From: JBLHKS01 sp047620505
GTDB lineage: Bacteria > Verrucomicrobiota > Verrucomicrobiia > Verrucomicrobiales > DEV007
Length of the DNA stretch: 6,581 nucleotides
NCBI GenBank assembly: GCA_047620505.1
Contig: JBLHKS010000311.1
Span: 1-6,581, forward strand
Direction of reading: 5' to 3'
The number at the start of each line of letters is the position of its first letter. The stretch's first letter is position 1. Positions 1-6,129 of the stretch are shown here, in pieces. Under the pieces are notes generated by a model. The model was given only the letters and a program-made list of their open reading frames with translations. It made no database searches and was not told the origin of the DNA. Both the position numbers and the translations under genes were made by a program.

Positions 1-186
1 TCGCGAAGCGTCACCGTCGAGCACCCGTCTGCGGCCTGGGCTGACGCGCTGGCGACGGCGGGTTGCGTGATGAGCTGGGAGGCGTTTTCCCGACTCGCCG
101 ACGAGCTGAAAGCGGCGACCGCGCACGTTTACGAACTCAAAAAAAACGCCGCTCCTGACTCCAGAAGCGACGTTTCGGAAAAGTGA
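1..186 (+). CDS. C-terminal end of an unrecognised protein (partial)
   Basis: The frame is open from the first base to a TGA at 184-186, giving the last 61 residues of a protein whose start lies outside the window. Third positions are mostly G or C, as in the other genes here, which supports real coding. The visible part has a hydrophobic, Ala-rich stretch with two Trp residues (AAWADALATAGCVMSWEAF), then a helical-looking Leu/Ala/Lys segment, and a polar tail ending DVSEK. I see no catalytic motif and do not recognise the family. It does not resemble what I know of EboA, B, C, D or F, although eboE lies downstream. Its stop is 10 bp from the stop of the convergent azurin-like gene, and its last third overlaps that gene's terminator on the other strand. 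Confidence 0.7.
   Translation, partial: SRSVTVEHPSAAWADALATAGCVMSWEAFSRLADELKAATAHVYELKKNAAPDSRSDVSEK
139..175 (-). terminator. Intrinsic terminator of the azurin-like gene
   Basis: Read on the minus strand this is a 14-bp stem with two G-U wobbles: arms at 175-162 and 157-144, loop of four bases at 161-158. A run of eight U residues follows, three of them inside the stem. It begins 22 bp past the stop of the minus-strand blue copper gene, so it should end that transcript. It lies entirely within the coding end of the convergent gene at 1-186. The plus-strand copy is followed by TCGG and has no T run, so it should act in one direction only. Confidence 0.85.
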
Positions 187-196
187 AGTCGACAGG

Positions 197-667
197 TTAT
201 TTAACCACGGTCAACACGCCGCGCATCGTCGCGAAGTGGCCAGGAAACGTGCAGAGATAAGGATAGTCACCGGCTTCATCAGGCACGGTGAATTCGTGAA
301 CCGTTTCTTCGCCAGCATTGATCATTTTGGTGTAGCTCACGATGTAGTCCGCGTTCTCCGGGACGTAGCCTTTGGCGAGACCTTGCGGATCAGCGGCGAG
401 CTGCAGAGCACCGGCGATGAGCTGCCCGTCCGTGCCTGGCTTGACGATGACGATGTTGTGGCCCTGCGGAATCGCGGATTCTTTCGGGTTAATCAGCGTG
501 ATCGTGACCTTGGTTCCGGCCTTCGCAGTGAACGCTTTCACATCGTAAAGGAACGTCACCTTATCGGTGGTGATCGTGATTTCGGTGACGGGGTCATCAG
601 CCGAGACGGAGGAGACGCCGAACGCGACAGCGCCGACAAGACAGAGACGAATCAGTTTCTTAATCAT
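197..667 (-). CDS. Azurin/auracyanin-like type 1 blue copper protein, exported
   Basis: This 156-residue protein should carry single electrons between redox partners outside the cytoplasmic membrane. Residues 1-23 form a classic signal peptide: basic MIKK, a hydrophobic core, and a VSA cleavage site before DD. The mature part is beta-rich with one cupredoxin domain. The type 1 copper ligands are visible: His70 in GHN, then Cys139, His144 and Met148 in CTFPGHFATM. The C-x4-H-x3-M spacing and the CTFPGH motif match azurin rather than plastocyanin, which usually has C-x4-H-x4-M. There is no lipobox Cys after the signal, so a soluble periplasmic protein is likely. The ATG at 667-665 is chosen because it begins the signal peptide; no Shine-Dalgarno is seen. 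It is transcribed alone, divergent from eboE, and ends at the strong terminator at 139-175. The electron donor and acceptor cannot be deduced here. Confidence 0.92.
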   Translation of the reverse strand: MIKKLIRLCLVGAVAFGVSSVSADDPVTEITITTDKVTFLYDVKAFTAKAGTKVTITLINPKESAIPQGHNIVIVKPGTDGQLIAGALQLAADPQGLAKGYVPENADYIVSYTKMINAGEETVHEFTVPDEAGDYPYLCTFPGHFATMRGVLTVVK

Positions 668-675
668 GGACTTGT

Positions 676-686
676 TTGTTGTTTCG
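676..686 (-). promoter_or_regulatory. CA-rich leader motif before the blue copper gene
   Basis: On the minus strand the leader reads CGAAACAACAA, ending 8 bases before the ATG, where a Shine-Dalgarno would normally sit. The same 11 bases occur in the leader of amt at 2236-2246. It is unstructured and purine/C-rich, so it may help start translation without a Shine-Dalgarno. That role is inference. Confidence 0.35.
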
Positions 687-733
687 ATTGGATTTTAAAA
701 GTGCCCACCTTTGAGAGCAGCCGTTGGACGGGG

Positions 734-758
734 ATCGAGACAGATTGCTCGATTTTTT
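734..758 (+). terminator. Terminator-like hairpin with T run upstream of eboE
   Basis: ATCGAG (734-739) pairs perfectly with CTCGAT (748-753) around an 8-base loop, followed by an unbroken T run (753-758). This is the form of a plus-strand intrinsic terminator, but no annotated plus-strand gene ends here. It lies 79 bp before the eboE start. It could attenuate eboE, stop antisense transcription through the blue copper gene, or end a small RNA. The stem is short, so termination may be weak. Confidence 0.5.
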
Positions 759-765
759 AGAGCGC

Positions 766-793
766 GCAGGCTAGCGGGATTCGTTCAGCCTGC
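766..793 (+). repeat. 7-bp inverted repeat in the eboE upstream region
   Basis: GCAGGCT (766-772) and AGCCTGC (787-793) are perfect inverted copies separated by 14 bases. It lies 43 bp before the eboE start. It could be an RNA hairpin in the leader or a dimeric regulator site; nothing in the sequence decides which. Confidence 0.4.
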
Positions 794-800
794 AACTTGA

Positions 801-835
801 TTTCGCGAGCGACCCGCCCACGGTGGCGCTCGAAA
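801..835 (+). promoter_or_regulatory. Hairpin covering the eboE ribosome landing site
   Basis: CGAGCG (806-811) pairs with CGCTCG (827-832). TTTC (801-804) can alternatively pair with GAAA (832-835), with two bulged bases. The 3' arm ends one base before the ATG at 837. If formed, it would bury the initiation region, and there is no Shine-Dalgarno to compete. It could lower or condition eboE translation; this is inference from pairing alone. Confidence 0.4.
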
Positions 836-836
836 T

Positions 837-1994
837 ATGAGACTGAATCACGGCGCTCACCTTGGTTATTGCACAAACATCCATCGCGGGGAGACCTGGG
901 CGGAGACTTTTGACGGTCTCGATCGTTACACCCTGGCGGTGAAACGCGAGATCTCGCCCGACGCGCCTTACGGAATCGGCCTTCGGCTCAGCAACGACGC
1001 CGCAATTGAGCTTTCGGAGCCGGCGGCCCTCGAAGCGTTCCAGGCCTGGCTCGAGGCAAACAACTGTTACGTCTTCACGATCAACGGCTTCCCGTTCGGC
1101 AAATTCCACGGCTCCCGGGTCAAGGAGCAGGTTTACGTGCCCGATTGGACGGCAAATGAGCGGCTCGAATACACGAATTTGCTCTTCGATTTGATCGCGA
1201 AGCTCGCGCCTGTGGGTGAAGCCGGAAGCGTTAGCACGTTGCCGGGGTCGTTTAAGGAATTCATCAGGCCAGGCGACGATTCCCAGGTCGAGCGGATCAT
1301 CCAGCAGCTGCTGGCTTGCGATCGGCGGATCGAGGAAATTCGACAGCAGACCGGTCGCGATCTGCATCTCGGGTTGGAGCCCGAGCCGCTCGGTTTGTTC
1401 GAGACGAGCGCGGAAACCGTCGCATTTTTCGAAAAACTCAGCGCTGCGGCCGACGACAAAGCCCAGCTGCTTCGGAACATCGGCGTGAATTACGACACCT
1501 GCCATCTCGCGGTCGAGTTCGAATCCGCTGGCGAGGCGATTGGCCGAATCCGGGATGCTGGGATTCGCATCAGCAAACTTCACATCAGCTCGGCGCTGAA
1601 AACGCGGTCCGTCGCCGAAGCAACCGGCCCACTCCGGGAATTCGCCGACGACATTTATCTTCACCAAGTCGTCGCGCGGAACGCCGCCGGAAGAATTGAG
1701 CGGTTTCGCGATCTTCCCGACGCGCTGGAAGCCGATCTCGACAGCGAGGAGTGGCGGATTCATTTCCACATCCCGCTTCACGCCTCGCCCGAATCGCCGT
1801 TCGCCGACACGCGGGATCACATTGTCGAAACTTTCGATCTTCTCGCCGCAGATCCGGCGATGTGTCAGCACATGGAGATGGAGACTTACACCTGGGAAGT
1901 GCTCCCGGAGTCGATGCGATCGACCGATGTCGTTCAGCAGCTGCTGAAGGAGTACGAGTGGACGCTCGGAGAACTCCGCCAGCGCGGATTCTAA
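837..1994 (+). CDS. eboE: EboE-family protein (xylose-isomerase-like TIM barrel, metabolite traffic)
   Basis: The 385-residue protein has the features I associate with EboE: an N-terminal YCTNIHRGETW (residues 11-21), SVSTLPGSFK (131-140), LEPEP (180-184), NYDTCHLAVEFE (218-229), KLHISSAL (247-254), HFHIPLH (309-315) and METYTWEVLP (348-357). These carry Glu181, Glu183, Asp220, His223, His249 and Glu349, placed like metal ligands at the strand ends of an AP-endonuclease/xylose-isomerase TIM barrel. The reaction is unknown. In cyanobacteria and Pseudomonas the ebo genes serve movement or maturation of a secondary metabolite, for example scytonemin precursor export. There is no signal peptide, so it should be cytoplasmic. 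The ATG at 837 starts directly at the conserved N-terminus. The usual partners (EboA, EboB hydrolase, EboC prenyltransferase, EboD, EboF) are not next to it in this window. A generic sugar-phosphate isomerase-like protein is the alternative. Confidence 0.85.
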   Translation: MRLNHGAHLGYCTNIHRGETWAETFDGLDRYTLAVKREISPDAPYGIGLRLSNDAAIELSEPAALEAFQAWLEANNCYVFTINGFPFGKFHGSRVKEQVYVPDWTANERLEYTNLLFDLIAKLAPVGEAGSVSTLPGSFKEFIRPGDDSQVERIIQQLLACDRRIEEIRQQTGRDLHLGLEPEPLGLFETSAETVAFFEKLSAAADDKAQLLRNIGVNYDTCHLAVEFESAGEAIGRIRDAGIRISKLHISSALKTRSVAEATGPLREFADDIYLHQVVARNAAGRIERFRDLPDALEADLDSEEWRIHFHIPLHASPESPFADTRDHIVETFDLLAADPAMCQHMEMETYTWEVLPESMRSTDVVQQLLKEYEWTLGELRQRGF

Positions 1995-2025
1995 TTTTTG
2001 CGGGCAGCAGAACCTCAAGTGTGCC

Positions 2026-2045
2026 TTCAGAGAGCGCGCTCTGAA
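2026..2045 (+). terminator. Hairpin after eboE, possible terminator without a T run
   Basis: TTCAGAG (2026-2032) pairs with CTCTGAA (2039-2045) around a 6-base loop; the core AGAGCGCGCTCT is a perfect 12-base palindrome. It lies 31 bp past the eboE stop. What follows is CCTATTCG, not a T run, so it may only protect the 3' end, act with Rho, or be a DNA-binding palindrome. Confidence 0.35.
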
Positions 2046-2093
2046 CCTATTCGCGTGCACTCCTGCGCCGCTTGACGGGCGTGGTCAAAAACT

Positions 2094-2118
2094 GACAGCA
2101 ACCTGGATCAAAGCTGTC
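2094..2118. promoter_or_regulatory. Inverted repeat upstream of the sigma-54 promoter, candidate activator site
   Basis: GACAGC (2094-2099) and GCTGTC (2113-2118) are perfect inverted copies 13 bases apart. The repeat is centred near 2106, about 46 bp before the -24 GG of the sigma-54 promoter. Sigma-54 promoters need an upstream-bound activator, and this is the best symmetrical sequence upstream of the promoter core. It does not match the enterobacterial NtrC site (GCACCA-N5-TGGTGC), so its regulator is unknown. Confidence 0.35.
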
Positions 2119-2149
2119 GCCGAATTCTTTTTCGGGCTGTTTCGGAAAC

Positions 2150-2166
2150 TTGGCACGCCTCCTGCG
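2150..2166 (+). promoter_or_regulatory. Sigma-54 (RpoN) -24/-12 promoter for amt
   Basis: The sequence TTGGCACGCCTCCTGCG matches the consensus TTGGCACG-N4-TTGCT at every position except the first T of the -12 block and the last base. The invariant GG (2152-2153) and GC (2164-2165) have the required spacing. Transcription would begin near 2177, giving a leader of roughly 85 bases. Ammonium channel genes are commonly under RpoN and a nitrogen activator, so position and identity agree. The element overlaps a possible TTG start at 2150, which argues against that start for amt. Confidence 0.8.
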
Positions 2167-2196
2167 TAACGGCCTGCCTACAACAACGAATAAATC

Positions 2197-2232
2197 GCGA
2201 GGGCCGCGTCCCTGGACGGATACGTCCCTCGC
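2197..2232 (+). promoter_or_regulatory. Hairpin in the amt 5' leader
   Basis: GCGAGGG (2197-2203) pairs perfectly with CCCTCGC (2226-2232), and inside it CGTC (2207-2210) pairs with GACG (2215-2218). The structure is flanked by unstructured CAACAAC tracts at 2181-2187 and 2241-2247. It lies 28 bp before the amt ATG and leaves that start accessible. It could stabilise the transcript or bind a protein. It does not match a riboswitch class I know. Confidence 0.4.
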
Positions 2233-2260
2233 TTCCGAAACAACAACACTCGATTCTAGA

Positions 2261-3658
2261 ATGAAACTGACTACGAAATCAATGCGCTTTCTGCTACTGC
2301 CGCTTCTTGCGGTCGGTATGTTGATTGGAAATTCCTCGGCTCAAGACACAACTGGCGAACCGGCTCCCGCCGCAGAGCCAGCAGCTGCTGAAGATGCGGA
2401 GGAACCTCCGACCCCTTACGAAGAGTATACGGCCACTCCAGGCTATAGCGTTTTCGCGACAAACAATCTTTGGATTCTGATAGCCGCGGCTCTCGTCTTC
2501 ATTATGCACCTTGGCTTCTCAACGCTTGAAGTCGGTCTGACGCGAAAGAAGAACACGGTCAACATCCTCTTCAAAAATGTCTGGATCATCGCAATCGGCA
2601 TTCTGACCTACTACCTTTGCGGCTTCAATATGCACTACCCTTCGGAGTGGATCATCGAAGGCGTTTTTGCGTTGGGCGGCCCAGCCGGATACGACTTAGC
2701 GAACGCTGCAGCGGTGCTTGCCAACAGCAGTGAAGCCTACAACCCGGGCTATACATATTGGAGTGATTTCATCTTCCAGGCAATGTTCGCCGCGACTGGT
2801 GCCACGATCGTTTCCGGGGCCGTTGCTGAGCGCATCAAGCTGCCTGGCTTCATGATTTTCGCGACCGTATTCGTCGCCTTCGGCTACACCATCGCCGGTT
2901 CCTGGCACTGGGGCGGCGGCTGGCTTGCAGGTTTGGGTTTCGCTGACTTTGCGGGTTCGACCGTCGTTCACGCCTTCGGCGGCTTTGGAGCCTTGGCCTG
3001 CGTAATGCTGCTTGGACCGCGGAAGGGCAAATACACTGTCAACGGTATCCGGCCAATTCTCGGCCACAGCCTGCCTTTGGCAGCGATCGGTGTCTTCCTT
3101 CTCTGGCTCGGCTGGTTTGGCTTCAACGGTGGTTCCGTTCTCAGTGCGGATGCGCATGGCGTGTCACTCGTCTTCGTCACCACTTCTCTGGCAGCCTGTG
3201 CTGGCGCGGTCGGCGCGATCTTCGTTGCGTGGATCTTTATCAAGAAGCCGGATCTCTCGATGGCACTCAACGGCATCCTTGCTGGTCTGGTCGGCATCAC
3301 TGCTGGTGCTGACGTCATCTCGCCTCCGTTCGCGATCCTCGTTGGCCTCATTGCAGGTGCACTCGTCGTCTTTTCGATCCTCTTCTTCGACAAAATCCGG
3401 ATCGACGATCCGGTCGGCGCGATCTCCGTCCATGGTGTTTGCGGCGTGTGGGGAACGCTCGCTGTCGGCATCTTCGGAGGGGCCAACTTCGTGACTCAGC
3501 TCATTGGAACGGTAGCGGTTTCGGCCTTCGCGTTCGGCTTTGCGTTCATCGTCTTCCTGATCATCAAGGTCACCATGGGCGTTCGCGTCAGCGAAGAGGA
3601 AGAGGACGAGGGCCTCGACCTTGGCGAGCATGGTCAGCCGGCCTACAGCGGAGAATAA
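2261..3658 (+). CDS. amt: Ammonium transporter (Amt/AmtB family)
   Basis: The protein conducts ammonium across the inner membrane as a trimer, normally gated by a PII protein (GlnK). From the ATG at 2261 it has 465 residues: a signal peptide (about 1-28, ending SSAQ), a Pro/Ala/Glu-rich linker (29-57), then about 11 membrane segments. Pore residues align with E. coli AmtB at constant spacing: Phe176 (F107), Trp217 (W148), Asp229 (D160), His237 (H168), Trp285 (W212), Phe288 (F215), Ser292 (S219) and His391 (H318). The cytoplasmic tail has an acidic block, then GLDLGEHGQPAY, the conserved region through which PII acts. No glnB/glnK gene follows; a terminator does. A TTG 37 codons upstream at 2150 lies inside the sigma-54 promoter and is rejected. 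Amt is favoured over Rh proteins by the DFAGSTVVH and GWFGFN motifs. Confidence 0.96.
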   Translation: MKLTTKSMRFLLLPLLAVGMLIGNSSAQDTTGEPAPAAEPAAAEDAEEPPTPYEEYTATPGYSVFATNNLWILIAAALVFIMHLGFSTLEVGLTRKKNTVNILFKNVWIIAIGILTYYLCGFNMHYPSEWIIEGVFALGGPAGYDLANAAAVLANSSEAYNPGYTYWSDFIFQAMFAATGATIVSGAVAERIKLPGFMIFATVFVAFGYTIAGSWHWGGGWLAGLGFADFAGSTVVHAFGGFGALACVMLLGPRKGKYTVNGIRPILGHSLPLAAIGVFLLWLGWFGFNGGSVLSADAHGVSLVFVTTSLAACAGAVGAIFVAWIFIKKPDLSMALNGILAGLVGITAGADVISPPFAILVGLIAGALVVFSILFFDKIRIDDPVGAISVHGVCGVWGTLAVGIFGGANFVTQLIGTVAVSAFAFGFAFIVFLIIKVTMGVRVSEEEEDEGLDLGEHGQPAYSGE

Positions 3659-3674
3659 TTCCTGACTCAAACAA

Positions 3675-3707
3675 TTTTCCGGCGTCACACTAATGTGCGC
3701 CGGGGAA
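3675..3707 (+). repeat. First of two hairpins after amt
   Basis: CCGGCG (3679-3684) pairs with CGCCGG (3698-3703). CACA (3686-3689) pairs with TGTG (3694-3697) inside it around the loop CTAA, with one bulged T, and TTTT/GGAA can extend the outside. It begins 16 bases after the amt stop. It lacks a trailing T run, so it more likely protects the 3' end or assists the second hairpin than terminates by itself. Confidence 0.5.
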
Positions 3708-3722
3708 ACCGAAACGTGGTTC

Positions 3723-3752
3723 GAAGAGCCGGGGGGTAACCTCCGGCTCTTC
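3723..3752 (+). terminator. Strong terminator hairpin after amt
   Basis: GAAGAGCCGG (3723-3732) pairs perfectly with CCGGCTCTTC (3743-3752). Three further pairs (one G-U) close a GTAA loop of the stable GNRA type, giving a 13-bp stem. It is followed by CATTTA, a modest T stretch. It should end the amt transcript. It stands only 33 bp before the acetyltransferase start, so that gene depends on readthrough or on a promoter overlapping these hairpins. Confidence 0.75.
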
Positions 3753-3785
3753 CATTTATGCCAAATCGGGTTTATCGAAATACCG

Positions 3786-4226
3786 ATGTCCGAGATCAAA
3801 TACGAAACGAACAAGGCAGTCACGCTTGAGGAATTCCATCAACTGTTGACGACTTCCACTCTGGGCGAGCGACGGCCGATTGACGATAAGGAATGCCTTC
3901 AGGGAATGCTCGATAACAGCAACCTGATCGTCTCTGCCTGGGACGGATCGAAACTGGTGGGAATCGCGCGTTCCGTAACCGATTTTTACTATGCCTGTTA
4001 TCTTTCGAACTTGGCGGTCGATCAAAATTACCAACGACAAGGAATCGGCATCCGGCTTCAGCAAATCACTCAAGAGCAGCTTCAACCAAAATGCACCCTG
4101 ATCCTGATTTCAGCGCCTGCCGGCAATTCGTATTATCCTTCAATCGGCTACGAATCCTGCCAACGGTGCTGGATTTTGCCTCCAGAAAAACAATGCGGCG
4201 CGCCGCCGGATTCGGAACAGTGCTAA
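3786..4226 (+). CDS. GNAT-family N-acetyltransferase
   Basis: This 146-residue protein has the size and layout of a single-domain Gcn5-related acetyltransferase, which moves an acetyl group from acetyl-CoA to an amine. The acetyl-CoA-binding motif A is LSNLAVDQNYQRQGIGIRL (73-91), with the pyrophosphate loop Q83-R-Q-G-I-G88. The following helix and strand (TLILISAP, 104-111) and YYPSIGYE (116-123), the usual 'FYEKLGF' position, complete the fold. The substrate cannot be told. The ATG at 3786 is chosen because an upstream in-frame ATG at 3693 would make the protein begin within the first hairpin and read through the amt terminator. The C-terminus is Cys-rich (CQRC, KQC, EQC). GC content in the lines I counted is near one half, lower than in eboE. 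Its stop overlaps the stop of the convergent dynamin-like gene. Confidence 0.88.
   Translation: MSEIKYETNKAVTLEEFHQLLTTSTLGERRPIDDKECLQGMLDNSNLIVSAWDGSKLVGIARSVTDFYYACYLSNLAVDQNYQRQGIGIRLQQITQEQLQPKCTLILISAPAGNSYYPSIGYESCQRCWILPPEKQCGAPPDSEQC
4186..4208 (-). terminator. Likely intrinsic terminator of the dynamin-like gene
   Basis: On the minus strand a 5-bp all-GC stem, CGGCG (4208-4204) with CGCCG (4200-4196) around a 3-base loop, is followed by CATTG and then five T residues (4190-4186). It starts 14 bp past the stop of the minus-strand GTPase gene. It lies wholly inside the coding end of the convergent acetyltransferase. The T run is a few bases from the stem, which lowers certainty. Confidence 0.5.
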
Positions 4227-5998
4227 CCCGCTTTTGGCGGAATTCGATTTCCAAGTGAAGCGTCGACTTCATTGAACGCACTCTCGATTTCATCCAGCTG
4301 TTGGACGTGAGGCAGATAACGCTCGCGGTGTTCTTCGCAAAGCTGGTGGAGCGGCTTAAACAGATTAACAAAGTCATCAAAAAACCCGGTAACTTCCTCA
4401 TTCAGACTTTCCTTAATAGAGTCAGCCAAATCCGTTCGATGCGACTCCAGATGATCGCCGAACAAATTGATAATCCCAGTGTAAGCACGGTGTAAAATGA
4501 TCGCGCCAAGGATAATAAACACGAGAAGCGCCGCCGAACCGAGCGCCCCGTAAAGAACCATACGCTCGCCAGTGGACTGACCGAGCAACAGCGTCGTCCC
4601 GCCGCCAATCAGAGTTCCCAGAACGCCGACCGTCATCAGCGCGAACATCCACTTCCGCACGAGCAACCGCGCTCGCAGCAGCTTGCCAAGGCCCAACTCA
4701 GGCAGACGTTTTTTCAACGTTCCGACGAGTCGCGAAGCCATGTGCTCTTTCTGCCTATCCCACTCGGGCTCGCCAGACTCCGTGCCGACGCGCAGGGTGA
4801 AATTAAAGTGCTTCTGCATCGTGTCGGCGAGTTGCTTCCAGAGGTGATGCAAATCGTCTTCGATAATCGCCGTCGCTTCGCCGACTTGCTCTTCGGCAGC
4901 CGTTATCATTCCGTCGACCAAGCGCTCCTCGATCACATCGGGCGTCGCCGTCTTTTTAAAGAGCCTGCGCATCGTAGCGCCATAACCAATCTGGCTCTGG
5001 AGATAGGCAGAGCCCGCAATGCTCAGCTCCATGTATTCGCTATCGAGACTGCGATAAAGCGCGCTGAATTTCTCGACCGTCTTCTGCCGTTGACCATCAA
5101 CTTCCGAACCCAGCCCGCCCAGCAGCTGCTCGTCCGCCTGCAGGATCGTCGCCCCTGACGAAAGCTTCTCGCGGGCCTCTTGAAGAACGACGCGGGCGGA
5201 GCGGCAGACGTTCCCGAGCTTCGCCTGACGGACCTCCATCGAGTTCACCGTCTCCGAAATGTAATTCTCAAACGGCGCAAACTCGCTCGACTTCCAAAGC
5301 CGATCTTTGTCGAGCCCACTGGTCTTCGCGAGCAGCGCCTGTTTCGCCGAAATCGGGAAAATCGGAAACTGCGCCCCAAACCGCTCAAGCGCCGTAATCC
5401 GGATGTGCTCAACGATCGCGGAGACCTCGTCCTCGTTCCGCAAATCGCATTGCTGAACCACAAAAACGACGTTCTTGAACCAGCGCTTGTGAATCTGATC
5501 CAGCATCGACCACGCCGTGCCGCCCCAAGGATTGGTGACCGAAAACACGAAGATCACAAGATCCGCCAACGGCACAAAACGCTCCGTGATGTCCTGATGC
5601 TCCTCGATGATCGAGTTCGTTCCCGGCGTGTCGACGATGTTGAAATTTTTGAGGAAATCGTCAGGTCGGTAGAGTTCCTGGAACGTATCGGAGACCGGGA
5701 TATCGCGCTCTTCCGGGCCCCATTTGAAGAGGCATATTTTGTCCGTCATCGGCAGGACATCGGCGCGGCAGAATTCCTTGCCGAAAACCGCATTTAGCAG
5801 GGTCGATTTGCCCGCGTTGACCTCGCCGGCGACGACAAAAAGAAACGGCTCTTTCAGATTCGCGATGAGATTCTTAAGCAGGCTGACGCGCGAAGGATGG
5901 ACCTCCAGATCCCCTGCAAGCTCGGCAAGCGCGGCGACCGCCGAGCCAAGGCGGGCTCGCGTGTCGAAGTAGACATCTCCCAGATGATTTGAATCCAC
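4223..5998 (-). CDS. Dynamin-family large GTPase with two membrane segments
   Basis: The 591-residue protein is a bacterial dynamin-like protein, a group that binds and remodels membranes in a GTP-dependent way. The GTPase domain (about 50-225) shows the P-loop GEVNAGKST (58-66), a candidate G2 Thr in PMTDK, G3 DTPG (123-126) and G5 SAK (217-219). The G4 position reads VQQCDL (181-186), lacking the usual N/T-K-x-D but keeping the Asp. A long helical region follows, then two hydrophobic segments (about 451-473 and 480-503) forming a membrane hairpin like the BDLP/mitofusin paddle, then a helical tail. The GTG at 5998 is the only plausible start nearby; no ATG precedes the domain. The upstream open frame to 6385 is an Arg/Ser/Pro-rich shadow of the acidic gene on the other strand. 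It is divergent from that gene and convergent with the acetyltransferase. Its cellular role is unknown. The exact start is the weak point. Confidence 0.9.
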   Translation of the reverse strand: MDSNHLGDVYFDTRARLGSAVAALAELAGDLEVHPSRVSLLKNLIANLKEPFLFVVAGEVNAGKSTLLNAVFGKEFCRADVLPMTDKICLFKWGPEERDIPVSDTFQELYRPDDFLKNFNIVDTPGTNSIIEEHQDITERFVPLADLVIFVFSVTNPWGGTAWSMLDQIHKRWFKNVVFVVQQCDLRNEDEVSAIVEHIRITALERFGAQFPIFPISAKQALLAKTSGLDKDRLWKSSEFAPFENYISETVNSMEVRQAKLGNVCRSARVVLQEAREKLSSGATILQADEQLLGGLGSEVDGQRQKTVEKFSALYRSLDSEYMELSIAGSAYLQSQIGYGATMRRLFKKTATPDVIEERLVDGMITAAEEQVGEATAIIEDDLHHLWKQLADTMQKHFNFTLRVGTESGEPEWDRQKEHMASRLVGTLKKRLPELGLGKLLRARLLVRKWMFALMTVGVLGTLIGGGTTLLLGQSTGERMVLYGALGSAALLVFIILGAIILHRAYTGIINLFGDHLESHRTDLADSIKESLNEEVTGFFDDFVNLFKPLHQLCEEHRERYLPHVQQLDEIESAFNEVDASLGNRIPPKAG

Positions 5999-6129
5999 AG
6001 ATTTTTCGAAAGGGGCGGAAAACTCTCTACAAAGGAGAGGCTCCCTGAATTTGCAAGCCGCGCTGATGGCAACGACGCGAGGAAAACGATTTGACTCCGG
6101 CGCTCCGTCTCGAATTTTACCCGACCGCA

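Noticed and set aside
236..760. A 174-codon plus-strand frame opposite the blue copper gene
   Set aside because: It is antisense to a gene with an intact signal peptide and all four copper ligands, and its product shows no known pattern.
771..2060. A 429-codon open frame on the minus strand opposite eboE
   Set aside because: It is a shadow of the G/C-rich third positions of eboE. The translation has no recognisable domain, while the plus strand carries clear family motifs.
2050..2090. Classical NtrC sites upstream of amt
   Set aside because: Only isolated half-site-like bits (GTGCAC, GTGGTC) are present, with no correctly spaced inverted pair.
2150..2260. N-terminal extension of amt from a TTG at 2150
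   Set aside because: The TTG lies within the -24 element of the sigma-54 promoter, and the extension would put 37 polar residues before a clean signal peptide starting at 2261.
3693..3785. N-terminal extension of the acetyltransferase from an ATG at 3693
   Set aside because: It would start inside one hairpin and translate through the amt terminator; the extra residues do not fit the family's N-terminus.
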